Positions 22,881 through 33,699 of a DNA stretch of 64,000 nt are shown one piece after another. The stretch covers positions 10,253,331 to 10,317,330 of the forward strand of contig OX459100.1 in NCBI GenBank assembly GCA_949775045.1, written 5' to 3'. The translations under genes and the position numbers were made by a program. The notes beneath the pieces are model-generated. The model ran no database searches. It was not told the origin of the DNA and saw only the letters and a list, made by a program, of their open reading frames with translations. The stretch is from Metridium senile (taxonomy: Eukaryota > Cnidaria > Anthozoa > Actiniaria > Metridiidae). The first letter of the stretch is position 1. Each line of letters starts with the position of its first letter.

Positions 22881-23330
22881 ACTGAGTTCCGTCTGGGGGT
22901 CAACTTCGACTGAAGGTTTGCAAACATTTTGATGGAGAAACCTCAAGTTTGGAAAGATTTTACAGCTGAATACCTTCATTGACAACTGAGAGAGAGACTA
23001 AACAAAGTGGTGAGCTACAAAACAGGGCTATATGTTTTTGGTGTTGGTGAGTACATGAAGTATTTTGTGTCTGTTTTGCATTTGCTGTTGCTCAGTAGTT
23101 TAACTGTAGAACTATAAAAATGGACCATTATTTCAAGGAAGTTTTGCTTTTCATATTTGCTGGAAATTGTTTATCTTTCAAACGTAGAATACAATAAGTC
23201 TAATAATTAATATTGACTATTTAAGATAAAGTTAACATTCACACATAAACAGCTGATAATACTGATGATGAAATTAATAATGATAAAGATGACAATAATA
23301 ATAAGGCCAATGTGAAATATTACAGCGCAA
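22879..23330 (+). repeat. Inverted duplication, left member (exon-like)
   Basis: This segment is matched in reverse complement by about 31,660-32,065. Both members end an exon-like block with a donor (GTTG|GTGAGT at 23,046 here, GTTG|GTAAGT in the other). The block is preceded by 'ttttgcag' here. The frame is broken here (EGLQTF-stop); the other member is open. Possibly an exon of an unknown transcript or element. Confidence 0.6.
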
Positions 23331-24180
23331 AGCCCAATAGTGTGACCGCAGATAATTTATTCACATTCTTTTGACATGTTTGTCGGTAGCTGCTTTGGAT
23401 TCAAATGGACTTCATTCTAGCTATTTTAACCTCGAAATTCATCTGAAGATTGACATCATTCTTTATTTGTGATTCACAGTGAGAAATGTTGACATTTAAT
23501 CTAGAGGAGTTGATTGAAAAGATGTAGAGAAAATATGAATAAATTATCGCCGGTCATACTTTTGGGCTTTGCCCTGTAATAGTAATAATGATAACCATAA
23601 TGGCACTGACGATAACATTGATAATGGTGATGAAAATAATGGCTGGTTGTTATCACTGTAAAATGCTTTTTATTACCCTTTTTTACATTAGACCTTTCTG
23701 TTTTACCCACTTTTAACATGCAAATGAGCATATGTTTAAAATAACATGTTAATGCGGCGTGTGTTTTTATTTTTTCCTCGAGCCACAAGCTACTGAAAAT
23801 CATCGATAAAAGTGGTTTTGAACAAATCTATAAAACAAATAGATGGTTATATTATGCAGAGAGCATGACTTACTGACTCTTATAGCTGCATGCACACTTC
23901 ATAAGCATGTTATTACAAACATATGCTCAAAAGCATGTTAAAAGTCGGTTATATGAAAATGTTATATTGATTAAACTCTTATGAAGTTGTTGAATTATTT
24001 ATGCATGAAGTTGTATTAATTATTACATCAAAAAATTGAAAGTTGTTATTTAGTCATGGGTACATAGCCCTACATATAAAAGTTATCTAAACACTTTAAA
24101 AAAGAAAGAGCTTTTCCCAAAATGAACAGAGTAAAAAATACAAAGAAAGTTAATAAGAAAGACCTGTATTCATTACGAGA
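23331..24180. other. Intergenic sequence with a dispersed repeat
   Basis: It contains the second member of the repeat at 1,557-1,740 (here 23,690-23,840) and short AT-rich microsatellites. No gene is recognised. Confidence 0.5.
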
Positions 24181-24850
24181 CAAGAGTACAAAGGAGTCTT
24201 GGACGAAGGCAACAGATGACAACTGAAGATACAGATTATGAGACAAGAGTACAAAGGAGTCTAGGACGAAGGCAACAGATGACAACTGAAGATACAGATT
24301 ATGAGACAAGAGTACAAAGGAGTCTTGGACGAAGGCAACAGATGACAACTGAAGATACAGATTATGAGACAAGAGCACAGAGTAGTCTAGGACGAAGGCA
24401 ACAGATGACAACTGAAGATACAGATTATGAGACAAGAGTACAAAGTAGTCTTGGACGAAGGCAACAGATGACAACTGAAGATACAGATTATGAGACAAGA
24501 GTACAAAGTAGTCTAGGACGAAGGCAACAGATGACAACTGAAGATACAGATTATGAGACAAGAGTACAAAGTAGTCTTGGACGAAGGCAACAGATGACAA
24601 CTGAAGATACAGATTATGAGACTAGAGTACAAAGTAGTCTTGGACAAAGGCAACAGATGACAACTGAAGATACAGATTATGAGACAAGAGTACAAAGTAG
24701 TCTTGGACGAAGGCAACAGATGACAACTGAAGATACAGATTATAAGACAAGAGCACAGAGTAGTCTTGGACGAAGGCAACAGATGACAACTGAAGATACA
24801 GATTATGAGACAAGAGTACAAAGTAGTCTTGGACGAAGGCAACAGATGAA
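24180..24850 (+). repeat. 63 bp tandem repeat, about 10.5 units, open on both strands
   Basis: Units are 90-98 percent alike by eye and the period is a multiple of three, so open frames run through on both strands. On the plus strand the unit reads MTTEDTDYETRVQSSLGRRQ plus Q, ten times (24,216-24,878); on the minus strand SSVAFVQDYFVLLSHNLYLQ plus L. A few units differ only at synonymous-like positions. There is no signal peptide, no domain and no clear promoter. A repetitive protein is possible, but a plain minisatellite is the simpler reading. Confidence 0.8.
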
Positions 24851-24999
24851 GACCTACAGGTTATATAAATTTTCTTAAAAAAAGTTCCCTTTGATAAATT
24901 TGGGAAACAGAAGCTCAAGCAATTCTTCTATCAAAAGATTGTGACTGATGATACCAACTATTACCAACTATCTCAAAATATATTCATAAAAGACTAAGT

Positions 25000-26560
25000 G
25001 TAGAAAATGGGATAGAGAGTCCATCCCATCAGAAAGATACACATTCTTCTGATAAAGTTTTGAACTTCTGATAAAGTTTTGAAAAGAAAGCACAAGATAC
25101 ATCGTCAGTGAAGGCTACAGATGACCATTCAAGATGGTTTCTCAAGATACAAGCTAAAACAAAGCTAAAACTTTCCAGAAACATTTCTGACAGAATATGA
25201 ATTATTTTTACTAAACAGAAAGAAAAAAAGCTTGAATAAATTATGTGAATAAGAAGTTAAGAGAGACAAACCCATCAGAATGATTGGTATTCTTTTTTAT
25301 AAATCTGGGAAAGATGACAATAAACTAGCCTACAGTGAAGGCAACAGATGGCCAATCAAGATACAAGCTAAAACAAAGCTAAAAATTTCCAGTAATATGT
25401 CTACCAGAATATGAATTATTTTTTACTAAAACAGAAAGAAAAAAAGCTTGAATAAAAAATATGAAGAAGTTTATAGAAATTTTTTGTAAACTTGGGAAAG
25501 ATGAAAGATGAAACTACAGTGAAGGCTACAGATGGTAATATAAACAACTAAAACTTTCCAGAAACAACCTCAAAAGAATATGGAAATGTTTCTAAGGCAG
25601 AATGAAAAAAAATAGAAACTATTTTTAGCAAAATACAGATGGTCCTCTTTTTTATAAACTTGGGAAAGTTGACAACAAACTTTAGTCTACAGTGAATGCA
25701 ACAGTGATGATGATGACTCAAGCTACAAACGTTTTAGAAACATTCTTAATGAAACTTTTCAGTAAAATCCATAATGGAAGATAAAAATGTTTTCTAAAGC
25801 AGAATGATAAAAGAGAAAATATTTCTAGCAAAATACATATTATAGATCTTTTTTCTCAAGACTACACCATCCCAGACGATCATGCCTCATATAAATCGAT
25901 TACACCTGAGATCAGACCGTTCACTCTTAAAATACATATTGTATTCTTTTTTATAAACTTTTATAAACTAAAGATGGCAACAAACCATAGTCTAAACAGT
26001 GAAGGCTACAAATGACGTCTCAAGATACAAACTTTTCTAAAACTTTTCAGAAACATCCTTAATGGAATACAATTGTTTTATAAAGCAAAATGAAAACAAA
26101 AATGAAAGGATTTTAGTAAAATGCACAAAAGAGAAGTAGGTGGACAGTCAAACCCATCACAAAGATTCATATTCTTTCTGATAAAGTTGGGAGCAGAAAG
26201 CACAAGTTTGTCTACAGTAAAGGCAACAGATTTGGACTCAAGATACAAACAACTAGAACTTTCCAGAAACATGACAATTGTTTCTAAAAATTTTTTAGCA
26301 AAATACACAAGAAAAAGTAGATTGAGAATCCAACCCATTTGAAAGATTGGTATTCTTTTTGATAAAACAGAAAGCACAAGTTTGTGTACAGTAAAGGCAA
26401 CAGATTTGGACTCAAGATACAAACAACTAGAACTTTCCAGAAACTTGACAATTTTTTCTAAATTTATTTTTGATTTAGAATCAAAATCGTAAGAAAGATT
26501 GATATTCTTTTTGATAAAGTTGGGAAACAAGAATAAAAACTAATCTACAGTGAAGACTAC
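25000..26560 (+). repeat. Degenerate long tandem repeats ('ggcaacagatttggactcaagatacaaac' type)
   Basis: Blocks of 200-300 bases recur with 'aagatacaaactagaactttccagaaac', 'attcttttttataaacttggg' and 'tacagtgaaggc.acaga' in the same order at least six times. The closest pair is about 26,120-26,330 and 26,340-26,530. They continue the theme of the 63 bp array upstream. No gene is supported. Confidence 0.7.
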
Positions 26561-26929
26561 AGATAACAAAGGATGCATACTATTTTAACTTAAGGAATAA
26601 TGATAAAAGTCTGATTTCAAAGATGGACACAAAAGCTTTCTCACTATATAAATGTTTGGTTGTCACTCCATATCAATGGTTATCGTGCGAGGAGCTTATC
26701 TTGTAATTTGTGGTCAAATCTATTTAAACCTTGCAATAAAGGAGATATATTGTATAAATAATGTTACTTATACCTTCTCTGTCTTTCAATGGGTTTTTGA
26801 CTTGATGTTTTGCTATGGAAATTCATTTTAAAGATTTCAAAAGAAGTTATGTGTTGTATGTTTTGACAGTTGACAGTAAAAGACAGCATTTTTGAAGACA
26901 TTGGTTAGAAATGGACAATGAATGGCACA

Positions 26930-27480
26930 AACAGGGACTGGCGATATCATACTGACAATCAATGTGGTCAAGAGACAGCAATTAAGACAAGACAAGTAGA
27001 AATCAATACATTAAAAAATCAAACCAAGAACATTTGGTGAAGATATCTTGTGTAGAGAAAGTCAACTCACTGCATAATGGACAAGATAATCGAAGGGAAG
27101 GCAACACAAAAGACAACTAATCCAAGAAATTTGGAATAGAAAATGTATCAACAATGTATCAACAATCAGTAATACAAAAAGAGAAGATGAAGGCAACATT
27201 CAAGACAATCAAACCAAGCACCTTGGACATGATAACCAAGTTGGATAAAGTCAAAAATCAGCTATGTAAGAAGGCAACACATTAAGACAATTAATCCAAG
27301 ACTTACGGAAAAGAAAACCAATGTAAAAAGCATCAAGAATCAGTCATATAGAAAAGACAAGATGAAGGCAACATTCAAGACAATCAAACTAAGCACATTG
27401 GACATGATAACCAAGTCAGGTCAACAATCAGCAATGTAGACACAAAGAAAGAAACACATAAGACAATTAATCCAAGCACT
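26930..27480 (+). repeat. Degenerate repeats 'gaaggcaacattcaagacaatcaaaccaagcac'
   Basis: About six degenerate units of 80-110 bases with 'aggcaacacattaagacaattaatccaag' and 'gacatgataaccaag' variants. No coding potential is recognised. Confidence 0.65.
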
Positions 27481-28163
27481 TTTGAAATGGATCAAGGAGA
27501 ATATAAAAATGTGCATTTACTATAGTTTGGTGCTGTTCAGTAAAAGACCCCAGATACAAGTAGTGTACTAGATAAACAAGAGAGACATTGAGGTCGTCTT
27601 TCAAAGCCAAAGTGTCCTTGGTGGATTAACTTTAACATTTCTGCTCGTGATTGCATAGGAATGATCGACTATGCATTCATCTTTGAAGATTATGCCATCT
27701 GCTTCATGAAGATTGTGTCTCACATTCCAGTAAGGGCATGCTATTATGGGCGTTTGCTTCAAGTGTTTTGGCCATCCTTCTTTGATAAGCTTGCTGACCT
27801 GTTGTAGGCATATGTCATCCTTTGTTTGTTGTATATAACCATAAGATGAGAGAGCATTGATGTGGATGAGACAAGCAAAATAAATGTAAAGCCAAGAACA
27901 TATTGTGCTGTGGACTACAAAAAATACTGAACAATAAAATACTGTGAATCACACAGGGCAACGCAACATGGAAATTAAGCAAGAAACCAAATAGAAGAGA
28001 CATGAGACAAAACAACTACCAAATGATTGAAAAAGGATATGATATGTCATAGAGGGAAGAAATCTGTGAATGACTTAGGAACAAGCAAATAAATACAGAT
28101 GATGCTTTCAATAATGCATAAACAACAAAGCATCCAACCTTCGCTGAAAAAAACCTGTATTAA

Positions 28164-28594
28164 AGTTCCTACTGTTCCCTCGAGTCCATAAACTACAACA
28201 ACAACATATATATGCCTAGACGGATCCGGGCTCAAAAACTCCACACTTTAATCACAAGCTAGACCTATATACAATGGAAGAGTTCAACACTATGAGTGTA
28301 GCTAGACCTAGATAATCTGTGCATATTGGCAACATCGATTGCCTAAGTGTAAAAGTTAGCAAATTGCTCAATTCGAGCTAGGACCACACTGATTACACAA
28401 TCCCTTGACACATGTATATAAACCATTCATTAGCATACTAGGTCCCAGTCCTCTCGTTCACATAGGAACACATTTCTCTCTCCATTCCTATACGCTACGC
28501 TCCTTGTCCATTACAAGAGAAATCTAGTTCCTACTGTTCCCTCGAGTCCATAAACTACAACAACAACATATATATGCCTAGACGGGTCTGGGCT
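28164..28594 (+). repeat. 69 bp direct repeats 362 bp apart
   Basis: Bases 28,164-28,232 and 28,526-28,594 are nearly identical ('gttccctcgagtccataaac' ... 'tatatatgcctagacgg'). They lie just downstream of the gag-like pseudogene on the minus strand. They could be direct terminal or split repeats of that retroelement, but nothing proves it. Confidence 0.6.
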
Positions 28595-28689
28595 TATTGA
28601 AGAACCAATAGATTTCCAAAATTCAATGTTCGTTTTTAAACGCCCGCGAACTGACAACACACGTTCCTCTTGGTCAACTTCACAGTCCA

Positions 28690-29724
28690 AAAAATCGACA
28701 TTTTCGTTGTCAAAACATAGTCATTTTAATGCTGAATTACTGCCAGTTGAACGGCCAAGATTGACAACACAATCACAGGTCACATGACCAGGCTTTCCAC
28801 ATCGAAAGCAAGACACTTGCGAAGACTTCTTGTCCTATGTCGGAAGGACAATTTGCTGTGGATGCTGACTCGGCGGGCCCAGACGTGCAGAACTTAGGGC
28901 CGATTCCTTAGAAAATGCCCTCGATCTCGCCAAACGACGTGACTTCGCATCCTTCTCTGATCTCGTCTTTTCACGCTTCTTCTCCGCCTCCTTAATAGCT
29001 TTACGAAGCTTCTTGTCATCTTGGTCGTCGACAGCCAAGGGATCACTACATATTGATTGACAGTGTCCCAACCGTGTGTATCTGCGATTTTTAAAAGTTT
29101 ATTTCGTTCTTCAATCAGAGACAAACCTTTCTCTGCCGCCACTCGGGCCTGCAAGAGCTGATTAGCCGAAGCTGTATCTTTGAACTGGGGCCGGTTGTAC
29201 GAAGCCTGAATAGCGCTATCCACCGGATAAATCCTTATCCAGCGAATAAAATCCATAAAAAACCTATGTAGTGGATAACTTTTATCCGCGGATAACTTTA
29301 TCCACCCTTCGTACAACCGGCCCCTGGTCTTTAAGAGAGTTGTTGAACTCAAATTGTTTTTTATTTCCTTTCTTTTTCCACTCAAAGTCGTCGTCATCAA
29401 CCTTCCTCTTTCTTTTCAGCGAACGGATTTCGGCCTTCAAGTCTCGAAGGCACTCGTCGTTGTGCTTGATCGCTTTCTGTTGCGACTTGATCAGAGACTT
29501 TGTCCAATTCAGGACATTATCTTCGCGGTTCTCTTCGGCATTCTGATAGACATTTTCTTTGCCATGGCCGCCAACCGACGGCTCGACAACTGACGACTCA
29601 ACACTTGAAGACGATTGACTGCCGTCAAAAACACCTTTGAACTGTATAAATTGACCGACGATATCTTCGTTATCATGGCCAACAACACGGCCTTTACCTT
29701 AGAAAATGAAGATAGTTTTTCCAT
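28690..29724 (-). pseudogene. Zinc-knuckle gag-like retroelement protein, broken
   Basis: Frames in order on the minus strand: a coiled, Lys-rich part (about 29,560-29,330: ECLRDLKAEIRSLKRKRK), then after an insertion QFKDTASANQLLQARVAAEK and GLSLIEERNKLLKIADTHGW (29,190-29,060). A frame change leads to DPLAVDDQDDKKLRKAIKEA with a basic tail (29,045-28,840), then a stop, then CFRCGKPGHVTCDC, a CX2CX4HX4C knuckle (about 28,820-28,780). The order coil, acidic DPLA segment, basic tail and knuckle is that of gag-like proteins of DIRS/Ngaro-type elements. A MITE (29,187-29,324) and at least one stop break it. No RT or recombinase follows. Confidence 0.65.
29187..29324. mobile_element. 138 bp MITE, GGGGCCGGTTGTACGAAG ends
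   Basis: GGGGCCGGTTGTACGAAG at the left is exactly complementary to CTTCGTACAACCGGCCCC at the right. The interior holds 'ggataa'/'ttatcc' runs and is itself partly inverted. It sits within the gag-like frame (between LKDQ and QFKDTA). The target duplication cannot be fixed because of the G/C-rich edges. Confidence 0.85.
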
Positions 29725-29829
29725 TTCTTAATTCATAAGAGGTAAATTACATACATTTAGTAAATGAGAATGCTACTTATCTGTTAAAGAACATGTCCTG
29801 AAATTTATCAAATCTCTCAAAAGGTAGTA

Positions 29830-30570
29830 AATACATAGCTGTTAGTGTGTTCATGCTCTCTTATGAAGATCTTCCCACCATTGGTCCAAACGTACTTAAA
29901 CTTCTGTCTCTTCTTGAATTTGTTGACTTAAGAAAACAAACGTTTTCTGTATGCAGTGAGGGACTCATTAATATGAAAGCGATTGCGTCCTTGCATTCCA
30001 GGGCCATTAGTGGGTATTGTACTTGAGGTTTTATTGTGTAGATTTGATTTCTTTTTGTAAAAAATCTTATCTCTTATCTCACGAGGTGAATTTCACAATG
30101 ATGCAGTTTTTTTTACTTTTTTCGTGTCCGTTAATCTATGCGATGTCCTTGTTATCTGCATTAACTCCAATTAACTTGGAGACATCTTGGACGATTTTAT
30201 TAGTGCTTTATCCTTGTGATACTGGTATTCCAATTATCTCGAGGCAATCCCTGCGGAGGTATTGTTGAGCATCATCAACGTCTATGTTGATATTGTAGAT
30301 TTCTTGTTTAATGCCTTCGATTTCTTTATCCACCTCTTTGAAGTCCGTACTTATTTTGCTTACTTCTTTTCTGGTAGTTTGTATAGTAGCAACTAGATTG
30401 TCGTACTTATTTGAGAGGAAGGATTGGGTTTCTTCGACTTTGTTCATTGTTTGATTGACTTTCGCAATCTTGTTGTTTAGAATGGCCACTTCAACTTGGA
30501 TGATTTCTTTCATTTTTGGCTCCAATTCATCTTGACAGAACTTAAAGAAGTTTCCTTTGGTTTATACGGT
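29830..30570 (-). pseudogene. LINE ORF1-like protein (coiled coil), broken
   Basis: The frame NFFKFCQDELEPKMKEII opens into a 105-residue stretch with heptad spacing (KVNQTMNKVEETQSFLSNKY) and DVDDAQQYLRRDCLEIIGIP, the segment found before the RNA-binding domain in L1-type ORF1 proteins. After a frame change come NKIVQDVSKLIGVNADNKDI and, further on, FHINESLTAYRKRLFS and KFKYVWTNGGKIFIRE, the family's C-terminal part. Stops and frame changes break it. No RT gene follows. Confidence 0.7.
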
Positions 30571-30719
30571 GGTCATGTTTCGAGTTTTGATGAGGAATAC
30601 ATTAGAGAAAAAAATAGTTTACAGAGCAAATGAAGATCAACCCGATCGAACTAGTATCATGGATATGATGAAGTCTTGATCTTTAATATGGGAATCTCTC
30701 AAAATGTCTTAAGTTGAAT

Positions 30720-30985
30720 CTTAATGTCAAATGTTGATTTGCAAGCCCTTTTCTCAATTTCTTGAATGTCTTCAACTTTAAAGTCTTGATGTTTAAAGAA
30801 CTGGGAAGTTCCCCCAATAATGTGAGTTGAATTATCACCGTCAAAATTAATGTTGATTTGCAAGCCCTTTTCTCAAAATCTTGAGTCTTGATCTTTTTAA
30901 ACTTTAAAATCTGGGAAGTTCCCCCAATATTGTGATTTGAATTATCACCATCAAATGTTGATTTGCAAGCCATTTTCTTAATATC
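30720..30985 (-). repeat. Tandem repeat of about 120 bp, 2.3 copies
   Basis: Units share 'tgttgatttgcaagccctttctc'-like starts and 'ctgggaagttcccccaata.tgtga.ttgaattatcacc'. No coding role is assigned. Confidence 0.8.
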
Positions 30986-30999
30986 TTGTTGCAAGCACT

Positions 31000-31660
31000 G
31001 AACTGGTCATCTGTCTAAATTATCTCTTACTGTGTAATTCTTTCCTTTGACCACCAAGTTTTTGTGGGATTGTTTACTGTTTAGTTTTCTATTTCTATTT
31101 TATTGCTTTGACATGGTACTGCGTTTTCAATGCAGTCATTCTGCTTGATAAATGACTTGATAAATCTAAAACTTGTTTAAAACTAAAACTATGGATTAAA
31201 GAGTAAACAATATTGAATAATTGTCTTTTTAAAATAGAAAAAGGAATAATATTTATTGACAATTTAAATTATTAATAATGTTCATAATAATTGTTGCTAT
31301 TATATTTTTTTATTATAATAATATTATTAGAAATATAAAGTTAGATTTATCATGTAAATTGTAAGTACATTGTCATTGTTGTCATTCTCAACATCCTCAT
31401 CACTATCATATAATGTATCATTACTATTATTATCAATATTATTATTATAAATGACAGACATTGGGTGAAATTTGTAACACTGTAAAAAATGTTAACTTAA
31501 CTTATCTGATGTTTCAAGCTTTTTTAGCCCTTTTTTTACTCCAACAAAGAGCAAAAGCTTGAAACATCAATGAAGTTAAGTTAAAAATTTCAAATTTCAT
31601 TCTATTACCTATCGTTTATATCAAACACCAAAGCAGGCTATACTAGTTTACTTTTCCATT
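31000..31660. other. AT-rich sequence, no gene recognised
   Basis: It contains short AT-rich runs and the facing pair 'acttaacttatctgatgtttcaagctttt' / 'aaaagcttgaaacatcaatgaagttaagttaaa' (about 31,497-31,585), a small inverted repeat. Confidence 0.5.
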
Positions 31661-32140
31661 TATTATTATTATTCATCATCATCATTGCAATCATCACCAT
31701 AATTATCAGGCTGTCCTCTTTCTTATGTTAGCTTTATTCTAAGTAGTTAATGTCAATTGTTAGATTTACTGTGATCTATTTGAAGTTAAGCCATTCCTAG
31801 TTAATGTAAGAAGTAAAACTTCCTTGAAGGAATGGTTTATTTTTAACGTTTTACAGCTCAACAGCTGAGCAACAGCAAACCCAATACAGATACAAAATAC
31901 TTCATGTACTTACCAACACCACACACATACAGCCCTGTTTTGCAGCTCACTACTTTGTTCTAGCCGATTTCTCAGTTGTCTAGGATGGTATTCAACTGGA
32001 AAATCTCTCCAAACTTGCAAGGTTTCCCCTAGAAATGTTTGTAAACTTTCAGTAGTTGGTGCTTCCTTATCGTGGCTCTGTGTTGTGCAAAGAAGCTGAT
32101 CTCCACAAAAGGACCATGTATGCAGAGCTGGTGGATTCAT
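31660..32140 (-). repeat. Inverted duplication, right member, with an open exon-like block
   Basis: It is homologous in reverse to 22,879-23,330. Within it, 32,140-31,914 encodes TESLQTFLGETLQVWRDFPV then EYHPRQLRNRLEQSSELQNR and AVCVWC, ending at a GTAAGT donor. The WRDFPVEYHPRQLRNRL pattern looks like a real protein, but I do not recognise the family. No partner exon was found, so it may be part of a repeat-borne gene. Confidence 0.5.
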
Positions 32141-32282
32141 TGTGGAGGAGGATCAACCCTGGCTTTATGATAGGTAAGCAATTTCTATTTAATAATAGAG
32201 TGAATAGTAATAGAGTGCAAACAGTATATATGGGAAACATTAGTAATATTATTTCTGTGAATATAGCTATTTCAAAAAACCT

Positions 32283-32353
32283 GGGACCTTGTGGTGTAGT
32301 GGTAACACGTCGGACTAGAAAGCAGAAACCAATTTCAATTCCTGCCAAGGGCA
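32283..32353 (+). other. tRNA-like remnant
   Basis: 'tggtgtagtggtaacacg' resembles a pol III A box and 'tttcaattcctgcc' a degraded B box at the right spacing, but I cannot draw a proper acceptor stem or TψC loop (the usual GGTTCGA is AATTTCAA). It is probably a SINE head or tRNA pseudogene. Confidence 0.35.
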
Positions 32354-32451
32354 TATGATATTTTTCTCATGATCTTTATTTCACTTATATACCGAACGCA
32401 TTTCAACTCATTATTTTCTGACTTTGTTTTCTTGCATTTTGCATATTCCAT

Positions 32452-32638
32452 AGACTGCAAAACAGACCCTACCCTTATGTAAAAACAGTGAAATTCTGGC
32501 TGCGCGAGAATGTGGGGAGGGCACCCCCTGCTTGCCTTAAATCCTCCACTCCTCCTGTCGCAGCCAGAATTTTACTTGATCAACTTCAACACGTTTCCTT
32601 GGAGTTTTCACGTAAAAGTAGCAAGTGTTTTGCAGTCT
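32452..32638. mobile_element. 187 bp MITE, AGACTGCAAAACAGACCCTAC ends, 11 bp target duplication
   Basis: AGACTGCAAAAC at the left pairs with GTTTTGCAGTCT at the right. 'gcatattccat' flanks it at 32,441-32,451 and 32,639-32,649. The interior has a second facing pair ('attctggctgcg' / 'cgcagccagaat'). Related end sequence is tandemly repeated at 8,050-8,225. Confidence 0.85.
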
Positions 32639-32649
32639 GCATATTCCAT

Positions 32650-33690
32650 TGCAAACCATTCTGCATCATGAAGTTGCTTAGCCCTTGAAAAGAGTTGATG
32701 ATAAAGTCCTCAATTTTGCTTCTTAATTTTGGAATATAAAAAATAGGAATTACCTAAGTCATTGTTTTGTGAATTAGCTGTATCCAATTAACTGTATCTA
32801 GTTATGCATGTGACAGTGCTGTTGCAATTTGATTTATTATTGCAGTGATAAAATGTTTATTTGTGTTCTCTTGCAGTTTGTAGTTTTCTTAGTTTATAGT
32901 GGTTTTGATAGTTTTGCAGACACCAGAGTTTTTTTCAATGTGACCACCTTATTATGAAGGATGTAATTGCAAAATAATGTATTTATTCAACTTCTTCACA
33001 TTTAAAAAAAACTCCTAAATAGATTGTTCAATTTGAATTAATAATTTGAGATGTTTGTGGTATAAAAAATGAGTTACACAGAAGAGTAAAATATTCTGAT
33101 ACAAATGTTCCATATAAAACTCTGGATGAGTACACAATATTTTTCTGAAAGTTCTTAGAAAGATTTGTCCATGTTTAAAGTGTTTTCTATGTCTGCATTA
33201 TTCTCAATCTTAACTTAACTGAATTTTCATTTTCAGATCATAACATGACTATGCTACACTACATGCCATGCCAAGCTAGACACAAGATGGCTTGTACCTT
33301 ACCCATGCCTGGTGAGAGGATCTACAAGGAGAGACGAAGTGGAACAAATGGTTATCATCATTTGTAATACAACTGACAGAGAGGGATCAGAGGTGTTGTA
33401 AATGATACAAGCTTTGTAAGTATGTACTTAATGTGGTCAGTAGGAGAAAAAAAAACCCATAGTCAATAACAGCCAGTTCCTTCTTACTGCAGTTTTTGAC
33501 TTTCTGCAAACTCAAACATTTCAATGGCTTGTTGTGAAATACAGTTTTAGTTGCCATCAATCAAAACTAATTAGTCGAGATATTTTAAATCCTTGATTGA
33601 CAGCAGCGAAATACATATTTCACAACTAGCCATTGGAATGTCTGAGTTCGCAGAAAGTCGAAAACTGCAGTTGCTGCTAGATGACTGCCT
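32650..33690. other. Sequence with no recognised gene
   Basis: It holds a facing pair of blocks at 33,480-33,665 ('actgcagtttttgactttctgc...aaacattt' and 'ctgagttcgcagaaagtcgaaaactgcagt'), i.e. an inverted repeat of about 190 bp with a 'cagcgaaatacatatttcacaa' core. A possible splice-like 'tttcag' at 33,236 is followed by a Met/Cys-rich frame that does not stay open. Confidence 0.5.
33480..33672. mobile_element. Inverted-repeat (MITE-like) element, CTGCAGTTTTTGACTTTCTGC ends
   Basis: Arms 'actgcagtttttgactttctgcaaactcaaacatttcaatggct' and the reverse complement of 'agccattggaatgtctgagttcgcagaaagtcgaaaactgcagt' match with few differences. Inner 'tgtgaaata' blocks also face each other. About 190 bp, noncoding. 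Confidence 0.75.
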
Positions 33691-33699
33691 GACTGAATG

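Noticed and set aside
24070..24600. 176-residue hydrophobic minus-strand frame
   Set aside because: Opposite-strand reading of the 63 bp repeat; no independent evidence.
28164..28594. LTR pair of a retrovirus-like element
   Set aside because: Only 69 bp long and 362 bp apart, without TG...CA ends or a primer-binding site between them.
32283..32353. Functional tRNA gene
   Set aside because: Stems cannot be formed properly and the B box is degraded.
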